Of a stretch of DNA of 46,014 nucleotides, positions 23,361 to 32,318 are shown piece by piece. A program made the position numbers and the translations under genes. How positions within the stretch are numbered: position 1 is the first letter of the stretch; each line of letters begins with the position of its first letter. The notes under the pieces were generated by a model that was not told the DNA's origin, did not search any database, and saw nothing but the letters and a program-made list of their open reading frames with translations. The DNA comes from CAZZEX01 sp964653285 (GTDB lineage: Bacteria; Chloroflexota; Anaerolineae; B4-G1): assembly GCA_964653285.1 (NCBI GenBank), contig CAZZEX010000034.1:1-46014 (forward strand), given 5' to 3'.

Positions 23361-25534
23361 TGCTTCTACAACGTATCGCTTTAGAACGTTTTCGGCGGCT
23401 CGATCAACAGGAGTACACATTCCAGCCAGGATTGAACCTCATCAAGGGGCCTAACGAAGCAGGCAAGACCACCCTACAGGAAGCAATCCTCTTTGCACTG
23501 CTGGGGAACCCCCGCCACACAACTCTGGAACGAGTCAAGCGTGTGGATGATCGCGTCTCGTGGGGTGGGAACAGGCCTTTCAGCATCACGTTGGACTTCA
23601 CAGACGAGAGTGGAACTCCCTATCGTCTGAAGAAGGACTGGGATGCCCAGCGTGTCTGCCTGACCAATTTGCAGACAGGTGACCGTGAAGAGGACATTGA
23701 CTCGGTCCAGCAGGTCATCAGCGAAATACTGGGTTATGGCTCGTTGAAGTTGCTCCAGAGCACCGTGTGCGTGGAGCAGGATGCCGTTGACGAGATTTCG
23801 GCCGGCCGGCGGGAGATAGGCGACCAACTGCAGAGCATCGTCACTGGCGGCGGCGCAGATGAAGCAACAGTCTCGGCTGTTCTCAAAGACCTCGATGCCA
23901 AGATCGCTGAGATAGAGCGAGGTTGGCGGACCCATGCGCCGAGGAACCCCGGCCCGATCAAGGTGAAGCAAGATGAGATCGCTGATCTAGAGAAGCGGTT
24001 GTCCGAAATCCGCCCACAGATGGAGCGGGGCGAACAAGCCAAGGAGCAGTTGATCGCCCTTGAGGCCCGAATCGGGGAGATAGAAGAAGCATTGGCTCCC
24101 ATGCGGTCCCTCAGGGATTTGTGCGATAGGCGCCTTGAGTGGGTAGAACAGCGAGATGCCTGGCAAGCCAAAGAAGCGGAACTTGAAGCCAAGATTGAGC
24201 AGATCGAGGAGGCGCAGGAACAGATAGAACAGGCAAATGAGGCTCTAAGGGCGTATCCGGGATTTGATGCCGTCGACTCCGAAGTCGAACAGCAACTGGC
24301 GAACCTGCACCAGCGAGTTGAGGTGTTGCGAGAAGAAATCGAGCGACGGTCGGCTGAACTGAAGCAACTCAAAGCCAGGCAGCCCACCGAGACCCGGACG
24401 GGGCCAGGCCTGCCAATTGCCCCCCTCATTGGAGCCGGGACTGGATTCGTGTTACTTCTGATAGGCATTGTGATTGGCGTGGCACGTTCACCGGCTACTG
24501 GTATCCTGGTCGGCCTGCTCGGGCTGCTGATAGGTATTGGTGGTCTGATCTGGCTTGTGGTTGTCCTGAGCCGGCCACGCCCACTTGACCTCAGTTCCCA
24601 AATCGCTGCCCGTGAAGCGGACCTGGCGAAGAGTCAGGACGAGCTCCAGCAGGTGACGACGCACTTGGCCGAAGGGTTGGCTCCTTTCGGATGCGCAACC
24701 TGGGATGAATTCTCACGGAGGCTTTCCGAGTATAGAAAGCTCTTGAACCAGCGAGAGAATGCTCAGACCCGGCGTGACGCGTTGCTGGGAGATCAGACGC
24801 TGGAGGCATTGACTGAAGAGCGCAAGACTGCTTCACGTCACCGCCGTGATGCGGAGGAGGCCCTGGGGGAGCTGGAGATGCGAAAAGCGGCCGATGTGAC
24901 GCCTATTCAGTATCAGGAACTTAAGCAATATATCAAGCGCCAGGAAGAGGAACTGGTCAAGAAAGAGCAGGAACAGATCAAGTACCAGATGCGGCGCGAT
25001 GATGCGACTTACACCATTGAGGACGTTCACCGTCTGGAGGAGCAAAAGGCCGCAGTCGGGCGGTCCTTGGCTCATCTGGAAGAGTGCTTGGACGTCTATC
25101 GACTAACGTGCGACGCAATGGAGCAGGCCAAAGAGCAGACTATGCGCTCGGCCCGCGATGAACTGGAGCCCAGGATCGGTGCCTACCTTAGCCGCATCAC
25201 GCAGGGACGCTATGACACAGTGAAAGCCGGTGATGACTTGAATCTACAGGTGTTCAGCCAGGAGAAAGGAGACTGGGTTACGCCAGACAGTGGCGAGTTG
25301 AGTCGAGGCACCGTGGACCAACTCTACCTGGCGGCCCGGCTGGCCCTGCTGGATCTCCTCTACCGCGATACAAAGCCTCCCTTGCTACTGGATGATCCCT
25401 TTGTGAAATTCGACCCAGAGAGACGAGAGCAGGCAATGGAACTGTGCAAAGAGATCGCTCAGGACCATCAGATTCTATTTTTCACATGCCACAATGTCTA
25501 CGACGCAATCGCTGACTGTGTTGTCAACTTATAA
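23360..25534 (+). CDS. SbcC/Rad50/YhaN-like ATPase with a central membrane hairpin
   Basis: From the ATG at 23360 (GGAGG upstream) the protein has 724 residues. Walker A is GPNEAGKTT (30-38). The coiled coil runs from about 190 to 345 and again from 410 to 620, rich in E, Q, K and R. The signature SGELSRGTVDQLYLAARL, Walker B PLLLDDPFVKFD and a final H-loop FFTCHNVYDA complete the ATPase head. Instead of the zinc-hook CxxC of SbcC, the middle holds two hydrophobic helices (about 351-404, GTGFVLLLIGIVIGV and ILVGLLGLLIGIGGLIWLVVV). This predicts membrane anchoring of the arms, as in YhaN-type proteins. It pairs with the upstream phosphoesterase. Confidence 0.83.
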   Translation: MLLQRIALERFRRLDQQEYTFQPGLNLIKGPNEAGKTTLQEAILFALLGNPRHTTLERVKRVDDRVSWGGNRPFSITLDFTDESGTPYRLKKDWDAQRVCLTNLQTGDREEDIDSVQQVISEILGYGSLKLLQSTVCVEQDAVDEISAGRREIGDQLQSIVTGGGADEATVSAVLKDLDAKIAEIERGWRTHAPRNPGPIKVKQDEIADLEKRLSEIRPQMERGEQAKEQLIALEARIGEIEEALAPMRSLRDLCDRRLEWVEQRDAWQAKEAELEAKIEQIEEAQEQIEQANEALRAYPGFDAVDSEVEQQLANLHQRVEVLREEIERRSAELKQLKARQPTETRTGPGLPIAPLIGAGTGFVLLLIGIVIGVARSPATGILVGLLGLLIGIGGLIWLVVVLSRPRPLDLSSQIAAREADLAKSQDELQQVTTHLAEGLAPFGCATWDEFSRRLSEYRKLLNQRENAQTRRDALLGDQTLEALTEERKTASRHRRDAEEALGELEMRKAADVTPIQYQELKQYIKRQEEELVKKEQEQIKYQMRRDDATYTIEDVHRLEEQKAAVGRSLAHLEECLDVYRLTCDAMEQAKEQTMRSARDELEPRIGAYLSRITQGRYDTVKAGDDLNLQVFSQEKGDWVTPDSGELSRGTVDQLYLAARLALLDLLYRDTKPPLLLDDPFVKFDPERREQAMELCKEIAQDHQILFFTCHNVYDAIADCVVNL

Positions 25535-25567
25535 ATATCAACAGTCAAAGATTGGAGGGGCAAGCTA

Positions 25568-27856
25568 ATGCTTAGGAAAATCATATCCATAAAAAATGTT
25601 GGTAAATTCGCTGATTATCAATGTCAAGGCGATGTTGAACTTCGGAAACTCAATATCATTTACGCCGACAATGGCCGAGGGAAAACCACGTTGGCGGCCA
25701 TACTTCGCTCCCTAAAACTGGGAGAAGGCTCTCTCATTGAGGGACGATGTACACTTGGCACCTCAGGTGAGCCAAGAGTGAAATTGCTGCTTGATAACTC
25801 GATTGTATCCTTCCAAAATGGTAAGTGGAACACTGACATAACGGGTCTGGAAGTCTTCGACGAGGCCTTCATTGCTGGAAACGTGTACTCAGGTAGTCAG
25901 GTAGGTCATGACCACAAAATAAATCTATATCGTTTCGTTATAGGAGCCCAAGGAGTCAAATTAGCTCAAAAAGTGGACAGACTTGACGAGGAAAATAGAG
26001 CAAAAGCGAACGAAATAAGAGAAAAAGAGAATGAACTCAGAAAGTATACCTCAGGTTCTATTGAAGTTTCTGATTTCGTGGAGCTCCAACCTCCGCCCAA
26101 GGGCGCTATCGCAGCAAGGAAGAGGGAAATTGAAACCCTCGAAACTGCCGGGGAGATTGCAGCGAAAAGTGCACTTAAACGGATATCTTTGCCAGCAATT
26201 CCCTTGACAGAGTTCAAAGAGCTACTTGCTGCGAGTGTCGCGAGTGTCTCCGGAGAGGCTGCACAACGCGTCCAAGAGCACATAGCACATTGCATGGACG
26301 AGAACGGAGAGAGTTGGATTGAGTCAGGGCTTGACTACATAGAGGATAACAATTGTCCATTCTGCGGACAATCACTTGCAGGCAACGAGCTCGTAGAGGC
26401 CTATCAAGCCTACTTTGATGTAGCATATCAAGACTTCAAGAAAGAGATTGATAAGTTCTCTAAGCGTATACGTCAACTCTTGTCTGAAGACGAAATTCTC
26501 GCCGTGCAAGGAGAGATCGCTTCTAACGATGAGTTGATCGAGTTCTGGAAAGGCCAAGTAGATGCTCAGTATCCAGAAATTGAGTTCGAGACGATAATTC
26601 AGCAACCTTGGCAAAATCTTCGCAGGAGCTTGGCGAGGACGCTAGAGCAGAAAGCGGCAGCCCCCCTCGAGAAGGTGGAACCAGACGGGGCCTTGGAAGC
26701 TGCAATTGAAACTTACAATTCCCGCTCAAAAGCAGCGGTAGATGATTACAACCAGACTCTCGACAAGGCCAATGAACTCATTGAAAGCAAGAAAAAAGAA
26801 ACCGAAGCAGGTAATCTCGTGCAGGCTCGGGAGGAGCTCGAAAGCCTCAAGATGCGGTGGGTAAGGCATAGGCCTGAGATGAGTAAACTCTGTCAAGAGT
26901 ACCAGAAGCTATGCAAAGAGAAGAGGACTTTGGAAAATGCCAAGCAGCAAGCTAAGGTCGACCTGGACAAATACGCTGATGGAATTATTGAAGCCTACGG
27001 ACCATCTCTCAACGAGCATCTTTGCGGATGTGGGGCTGGGTTCAGAATCATTGAGCTGGGTAGAAATTACTTGGGAGGAAAACCGAGAACTGATTATTGC
27101 CTACAGATTGACGGTGAGTCCGTTGATCTCGGGGGTGCGGATACACCAGTTGACGAACCCAGCTTCAAGAATACCCTTAGCTCAGGAGACAAGAGCGCTT
27201 TAGCTTTTTCGTTCTTCATTGCCAGGCTGAAACAGGACTCAAATTTAGAGAAAAAGATAGTAGTGATTGATGATCCCGCGTCGAGTTTGGATGCTCAACG
27301 TAGAAGCTACACTTGTTGCCAGATTACCCGGCTTAGTAGGCACTGCAAACAGGTAATTGTGTTGACACATAGTGCGCATTTAGCTCGACAAGTTTGGGAT
27401 AGTGCCAAAAAGATAACGCCGCCCAAAACGCTTTGGATTAAGAGAAAGGGCAACTACAGCGTTATCGAAAACTTGGATATAGTAGAAAAAACCCAAGGTG
27501 AATACTTCAAAAACTACTCCGCCATATCCGAGTACTTAGAAGAAGGGCCAGAGAATGATAGGCATACGCGATCTGTCGCGCGTTGCATCAGACCACTACT
27601 TGAAGGCTACTTGCGAGTACGATTCCCAGAGGAGTTTAAAGCAAGCGAGTGGTTGGGGAACTTCATAGAAAAACTTAGCGAAGCAAAAGAAGGTGACGCT
27701 TTGTATTCTTTCAAGCCACAACTAGAGGAGCTTTCCGACATCAATGATTACTCGTCAAAATACCATCATGACCACAACCCTAACGCAGATTCAGAACCGA
27801 TTGACGACGGCGAGCTTTCTGCCTGGGCTAGGAGGACACTCGACTTCATACACTAG
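25568..27856 (+). CDS. AAA_13-type ATPase with zinc hook, RloC-like (candidate anticodon nuclease)
   Basis: This 762-residue protein has a split ABC-type ATPase: Walker A ADNGRGKTTL (residues 33-42), signature NTLSSGDKSALAFSFF, Walker B KIVVIDDPASSLD and H-loop VIVLTHSAHLARQ. Long coiled coils flank a zinc-hook motif C263-P-F-C266. This is the layout of RloC, a relative of the PrrC tRNA anticodon nuclease. The C-terminal region keeps R675-x3-E679 (IRPLLEGYLRVRFP) and a histidine cluster YHHDHN (H733, H734, H736), which could supply the Arg-Glu-His triad of the nuclease; the Glu-His distance is larger than in PrrC. RloC is thought to stop translation in phage-infected cells. The gene is clearly richer in A+T than its neighbours, suggesting transfer. 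A different AAA_13 defence ATPase is possible. Confidence 0.72.
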   Translation: MLRKIISIKNVGKFADYQCQGDVELRKLNIIYADNGRGKTTLAAILRSLKLGEGSLIEGRCTLGTSGEPRVKLLLDNSIVSFQNGKWNTDITGLEVFDEAFIAGNVYSGSQVGHDHKINLYRFVIGAQGVKLAQKVDRLDEENRAKANEIREKENELRKYTSGSIEVSDFVELQPPPKGAIAARKREIETLETAGEIAAKSALKRISLPAIPLTEFKELLAASVASVSGEAAQRVQEHIAHCMDENGESWIESGLDYIEDNNCPFCGQSLAGNELVEAYQAYFDVAYQDFKKEIDKFSKRIRQLLSEDEILAVQGEIASNDELIEFWKGQVDAQYPEIEFETIIQQPWQNLRRSLARTLEQKAAAPLEKVEPDGALEAAIETYNSRSKAAVDDYNQTLDKANELIESKKKETEAGNLVQAREELESLKMRWVRHRPEMSKLCQEYQKLCKEKRTLENAKQQAKVDLDKYADGIIEAYGPSLNEHLCGCGAGFRIIELGRNYLGGKPRTDYCLQIDGESVDLGGADTPVDEPSFKNTLSSGDKSALAFSFFIARLKQDSNLEKKIVVIDDPASSLDAQRRSYTCCQITRLSRHCKQVIVLTHSAHLARQVWDSAKKITPPKTLWIKRKGNYSVIENLDIVEKTQGEYFKNYSAISEYLEEGPENDRHTRSVARCIRPLLEGYLRVRFPEEFKASEWLGNFIEKLSEAKEGDALYSFKPQLEELSDINDYSSKYHHDHNPNADSEPIDDGELSAWARRTLDFIH

Positions 27857-27889
27857 GAACCCAGTTCGATCTTCAATAAGAGTTTTGAA

Positions 27890-30800
27890 ATGAGAAAGCA
27901 AATGCTATTTTTTCTCGCCCCCGCTGGAGGCGGCAAAACCGCCCACACCATCGCCTGTATCCGCCAACTGCATGCCTCCGCCCCCCTTGTCCCAGTCTGG
28001 GTTGTCTTGCCCAACTTCCTCCAGGTGGCCGCCTTCCGTCGCCGCCTGGCTCGCGCTGGCGGAGTCCTCGGCGTCGAAGTCGGCACTTTCTACCGCCTCT
28101 ACGCCGAAGTACTGGCCCGCGCCGGTACCCTCGCCCCTCGCCTTGACGATGCCGTCCAGCACCGGCTCCTACGAATCATCGTGGACCGGTTCTGCGACGA
28201 GGGCTATCTGCGCCACTATGCTCCCCTGCGCGACAAGCCCGGCTTCATCCGCGCTCTGCGCGTCCTCATCCAGGAACTGAAGCGTGCCCGCGCCCACCGC
28301 GATGCCTTCACCGCCGCCGTTGCCGATCAGCCCCCTCGCCTGTCCGAACTGGCCGCCGTCTACGCCGCCTATCAGGGCTGGCTGGTGACTAGCGGCTGGA
28401 CCGACGCCGAAGGGCAGGGCTGGCTGGCCGCGCTGGCCCTGGAGCGCGCCCCTGCCCTCTATGCCGACCTATCGCTCCTGGTCGTGGATGGCTTTGATGA
28501 GTTCAACCCCACTCAACTGGAGGTGCTGCGGCTGCTGGCTGGCCGGGCCGCCGAGACCCTCATCACCCTCACCGGTGACCTCGATCGTCCCTACCGCACT
28601 GCCCACCGCCGTTTCGCCCGCGCCCTATCCGCCATCACCGAGGCTCTTGACGTTGAGCCAGCCCCTCTCCCTGTCTCCTTGTCCTCCCCTCCCCTTGTCC
28701 ATCTAGAAACAAGTCTCTTTGAACCCAGTTCTACTCCGCTTCCTGCCAACGATGTTGTAGAGTTCGTCGAGGTGCAGGACCGCCGCCAGGAAGTGCGTAT
28801 CGCCCTGCGCTGGCTCAAGGCCCGCATCGTCCAGGACGGGATGTCCCCTCACGAAGTCGTCCTCCTGGCCCGCGACCTGGGTGCTTACCGCCACTTCATG
28901 GAGGAGACGGCGGCCGAGTTCGGGCTGCCCCTCCGCCTGGCGGTTGGCGCTGACCTGCTGAGCAATCCTGCCGTTGCCGCGCTTCTCTCGCTGCTCTCGC
29001 TCCCTGTCTTGGACTGGCCCCGCCGCCCGGTGATCGAGGCCCTCGCCAGCCCCTATTTCGACTGGTCGGCCATCCTCGAGGAGGCGGAAGGCTCCCCTCC
29101 CCTCGTGGGGGAGGGGTTGGGGGTGGGGGTAGCAGCCCGGCTGGATGTCGCCGCCCGGGCAGGACTGGTCATCCAGGGGCTGGATCAGTGGCGTGAGGCC
29201 CTTGACCGGCTGGTGCAGGCCGCGCCGGAGCTTGCCCTGAGCGCAGCCGAAGGGGCGGGGGCGGCCGGGGAGGAGGAGGACGTTGCCCCTTCTGGCCTCC
29301 CTACAGGCAAGGAAGCCGCAGCCCTCCGCTGGACCTTCGATCGCTTCGTCGCCCGCCTTACCCCGCCGCCCCAGGCCGCTGTCCGCGATTACGTCGCCTG
29401 GGTGGAGAGCCTCATCGGCGATGACCCTGAATTGGTGCACCCTTATGCGGCTCCTGGAGATGCAGACTCTCTCCGCATCGTCGTCCGGGCACGGGAGGCC
29501 GGAGGGGAGCCCGGCGGCCACTCCTTCGCCCGGCGGGACGTCGCCGCCCTGCGAGCCTTCAAGGATGTCCTGCGCGGCCTGGTGTTGGCCGAGTCCCTCC
29601 TGAGTTCACCTAACCCCCTGCCCCCCTTCCCTGGGAGGGAAGGGGGAGACTCTCCCCCCCGAAGCGGGGAGGGGGTGGGGGAGGTGAGTTCAGCTAACCN
29701 NNNNNNNNNNNNNNNNNNNNNNNNNNNNNNNNNNNNNNNNNNNNNNNNNNNNNNNNNNNNNNNNNNNNNNNNNNNNNNNNNNNNNNNNNNNNNNNNNNNT
29801 GGGGGAGGTGAGTTCAGCTAACCCCCCGCCCCCCTTCCCTGGGAGGGAAGGGGGGGACTCCCCTCCCCGCTTCGGGGAGGGGGTGGGGGAGGTGAGTTCA
29901 GCTAACCCCCCGCCCCCCTTCCCTGGGAGGGAAGGGGGGGACTCCCCTCCCCGCTTCGGGGAGGGGGTGGGGGAGGTGAGTTCAGCTAACCCCCCGCCCC
30001 CCTTCCCTGGGAGGGAAGGGGGGGACTCCCCTCCCCGCTTCGGGGAGGGGGTGGGGGAGGGGTCCTCCTATCCCCGCTTCTTCGCTGAACTTCTCGGCGC
30101 AGTCGAGGCGGCTGCTTACACCCTCCCGCCTGTCGGGGAAGGCGGCATCCTGGTCGCGCCGGTGCTCCACGCCCGCGGTATCTCCTTTCGCGCTGTCGCT
30201 CTCCTGGGCCTCTCCGAGGGAGAGTTCCCCGCCACCGAGCGGGAGGACCCCTTGCTGCGGGAGAGCGACCGGGCACTCTTGCGGGAGCGGGGATTGTCCC
30301 TGGAGCCCCGCCTGCGCGGCGAAGAGGTCACCCTGTTCTACGAGGCTATCACCTGTGCCCAGGAGCGGCTGCTGCTGTGCCGTCCCTACCTGGCCGACGA
30401 TGGGCAAGGATGGGAGCCCTCTCCCTACTGGCGCCACCTGCGGCTGCTGGTGGACGCCCCTCTCCGGCGCGTCCGCCCGGAAGAGATGTCGCCGGACGAG
30501 GCCGCCTCGCCGCAGGAGTTCGTCGCGGCGGCGGCCCACGCCGGTGTCTCTCCTGTCCCGGACGAGGACAATGGCCCCATCAGCCAAGGGTGGCGGGCCG
30601 CTCTCTCCGGCGCAGAGGTCGTGCGGGCGCGGTTGGCTCGCCCGCCGACTGGCCACTACGAGGGGGACCTGAGCCCGCTGGCCCCCGTCCTGGCGGTCCG
30701 CTATGGTCCCAACCACGTCTGGTCTAGCAGCCGGTTGGAGACCTACGCCAAGTGCCCCCTGCACTTCTACGTGGCCCACGTCCTGCGCCTGGAGCCACGC

Positions 30801-31550
30801 GCCCTGCCTCAGGAGGGGTTCGACCGGCTCATTCTGGGTTCCGTCTACCACCGTGTCCTGGAGGAGGTCTACTGCCAGGCTCCCTCTGATCCCCTCTCCA
30901 TCCTGCCGGATGTGGCGCAAGAAGTCTTCCAGGCCGCCCCCGACGAGTATGGCTTCCGGCCCACCGCGCTGTGGAAGCAGCAACAACGGGAGTTCCTGGC
31001 GGTGTTGGAGGAGACTGTCGTCGCATTGGAGGAGGCCCGCGAAGAGTACGAGCCTTACGCTCAGGAACTCCCCTTTGGTCTCCGCGGCCATCCCCCGCTG
31101 ACCCTCCGGCCGCCAGCAACCAGCAACGAGCAACCAGCATCCAGTATCCAGATTCGGGGCTACATTGACCGCGTGGATCGTGCCCCTATCGGCTCCCTGC
31201 GGGTGGTAGACTACAAGGCCGGTGCCTCCCGCATCTCTACCCGCGAACTGAAAGAGGGCACACGGTTGCAACTGCCCCTCTACGCCCTGGCGGTGCGGGA
31301 CGCGCTTAACCTGGGGCCCGTCGCCGCTGGCTTCTACTGGCACATCGGCTCCTCCAGCCCCAGTACTCTGCGCCTGGAGCGGTACGAGGGGGGCATAGAG
31401 GGGGCAATCAAGGTGGCAATCGGCTACGTGAGAGCCTACGTCGCCGCCGTGCGGCAGGGGCGGTTCGCCCCTACCCCGCCCGATGGTGGCTGCCCCGACC
31501 ACTGCCCCGCCGCCGGGTTCTGCTGGCGGTACAGGCCGAGGGGGTGGTGA
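27890..31550 (+). CDS. addB: AddB-like helicase-nuclease subunit, interrupted by an assembly gap
   Basis: The first part (27890-29699) has an altered Walker A FLAPAGGGKTAHT and an inactive-helicase-like fold with LLVVDGFDEFNPTQ. The second part (from 29800) has LGLSEGEFPATEREDPLL, then the nuclease core GYIDRVD, VVDYKAG and Q-rich LQLPLYALAVRD. Cysteines for a 4Fe-4S cluster are in YAKCPLHFY and in the C-terminal CPDHCPAAGFC. This is the AddB architecture: with AddA it resects double-strand breaks and prepares recombination. The two parts are in different frames across the 100-N gap, whose length is arbitrary; a gap of 60 plus any multiple of 84 bases would restore one frame. A 28-residue tandem repeat and other repeats are embedded before the nuclease region. 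Confidence 0.82.
29090..29130. repeat. Palindromic repeat inside addB
   Basis: CTCCCCTCCCCTCGTGGGGG followed by AGGGG and a G-rich tail is an inverted repeat read as SPPLVGEGLGVGV. Same style as the other palindromic copies. Confidence 0.65.
29235..29255. repeat. CCCTGAGCGnAGnCGAAGGG element, second copy
   Basis: CCCTGAGCGCAGCCGAAGGG, read in frame as ALSAAEG within addB; 18 of 20 bases match the copy at 21086-21105. Confidence 0.65.
29600..30062. repeat. 84-bp tandem repeat in addB encoding 28-residue units
   Basis: The marker gTGAGTTCAGCTAA recurs at 29600 (variant), 29684, 29808, 29892 and 29976. Adjacent visible copies are exactly 84 bases apart. Each unit holds two palindromes (CCCTTCCCTGGGAGGGAAGGG; CTCCCC, CGCTTCG, GGGGAG) and encodes SSANPPPPFPGREGG then DSPPRFGEGVGEV. 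Units after the gap are nearly identical, indicating recent amplification. Confidence 0.9.
29700..29799. other. Assembly gap, 100 N
   Basis: Exactly 100 undetermined bases, a typical placeholder length, inside the 84-bp tandem repeat. The repeat spacing predicts a true length of 60, 144 or 60 plus another multiple of 84. Confidence 0.99.
31113..31154. repeat. Six degenerate 7-bp units inside addB
   Basis: CCAGCAA, CCAGCAA, CGAGCAA, CCAGCAT, CCAGTAT, CCAGATT. They encode ATSNEQPASSIQI directly before the nuclease strand GYIDRVD. Confidence 0.7.
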
Positions 31551-31573
31551 GGAAACATAGCACGGCAGGACAC

Positions 31574-31601
31574 TTGACTTGTATAACGTTGGGGTTATAA
31601 T
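31574..31601 (+). promoter_or_regulatory. Promoter of the HigBA-like module
   Basis: TTGACT (31574-31579), 16 bases, TATAAT (31596-31601). It begins 23 bases after the addB stop, so the toxin-antitoxin pair has its own transcript and may also drive addA. Confidence 0.75.
31582..31599. promoter_or_regulatory. Inverted-repeat operator within the higBA promoter
   Basis: TATAAC, a 6-base spacer and GTTATA form a perfect inverted repeat between the -35 and -10, ending inside the -10. This is where an XRE antitoxin dimer would bind for autoregulation. Confidence 0.6.
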
Positions 31602-31633
31602 AGGAGCACGACGATGGCCACACAACAGTCAAG

Positions 31634-31969
31634 GTGGTAGTCGAGTTCTACACCGGCGCACGAGGCAAGAACCCGGTCATTGAGTTCATCAACGGGCTAC
31701 CGGTGCGGGATCGGGCAAAGGTCCGCAATTATCTGCGACTGCTGGGCGAGTTTGGAATACTGCTGGGGATGCCTTACGCCCGGCCTGTATCAGGACACGG
31801 TAAACTTTGGGAATTGCGTCCAGGGGCGATCCGGCTATTTTACTTCGCTCACACAGGGCGGCGGTTTATCGTCCTGCACGCCTTCCGCAAGAAGTCACGG
31901 AAGACCCCTGGGCAGGAGATCGCGGCTGCCGAGCGACGGCTGGCCGAGTTTCTGGAGGGAGAGAAATGA
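31634..31969 (+). CDS. higB: RelE/HigB-type toxin (Gp49-like)
   Basis: This 111-residue protein has the Gp49/DUF891 RelE-like layout: NPVIEFINGLPVRDRAKV, then GKLWELRPGAIRLFYFA and FIVLHAFRKKSRKTP. The K/R-rich ending of the core (FRKKSRKTP) matches the ribosome-dependent mRNA endonuclease family. The start is GTG at 31634. An 8-codon ORF (31614-31640) with a better ribosome site, AGGAG, overlaps it and could couple translation. The toxin gene comes first and overlaps the antitoxin by four bases (ATGA), as in HigBA. It lies between addB and addA. Confidence 0.82.
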   Translation: MVVEFYTGARGKNPVIEFINGLPVRDRAKVRNYLRLLGEFGILLGMPYARPVSGHGKLWELRPGAIRLFYFAHTGRRFIVLHAFRKKSRKTPGQEIAAAERRLAEFLEGEK

Positions 31970-32295
31970 GCACAAGTACCAACATCCGGTTTGAGGAGTG
32001 GGAAGCCGAGCAGATGCAAGACCCGAAATTTCGGGCTGCCGCCGAGGAACTGGAACCGGCCTACCAGGTGGCGCGATTGCGCATCCTGCGCGGGTTGACC
32101 CAGGAGCAGTTAGCCGAACTGGTGGGCACCAAACAACCCAGCATTGCCCGGCTGGAAAGCGGGAAGACCGAGCCGAAACTCTCCTTTCTGCGGCGCGTAG
32201 TGGAGGTATTGGGGGGCCGCCTGGAGGTGCGGATTGTCCCGCTTGAGGAAACGCCAGCAGCCGAACAGAAGGTACATGAGCGGGCAATCTCCTAG
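31966..32295 (+). CDS. higA: XRE-family HigA-type antitoxin
   Basis: From the ATG at 31966, which overlaps the toxin stop, the protein has 109 residues. The helix-turn-helix is LRILRGLTQEQLAELVGTKQ, continuing PSIARLESGKTEPKLSFLRR. This is a standard Cro/CI-type DNA-binding domain, ending in a strand LEVRIVPLEE. It would neutralise the upstream toxin and bind the inverted repeat in the shared promoter. A longer frame upstream is a shadow of the toxin gene. Confidence 0.85.
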   Translation: MSTSTNIRFEEWEAEQMQDPKFRAAAEELEPAYQVARLRILRGLTQEQLAELVGTKQPSIARLESGKTEPKLSFLRRVVEVLGGRLEVRIVPLEETPAAEQKVHERAIS

Positions 32296-32318
32296 CCTCA
32301 TTATTCGGGAGATGACCA

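Noticed and set aside
29600..30062. Possible CRISPR array
   Set aside because: The 84-bp units are identical throughout with no variable spacers, and they are in frame with addB.
29982..31625. 547-codon minus-strand ORF opposite addB
   Set aside because: It mirrors a high-G+C coding strand; the plus strand has the nuclease and Fe-S motifs, and the minus reading has none.
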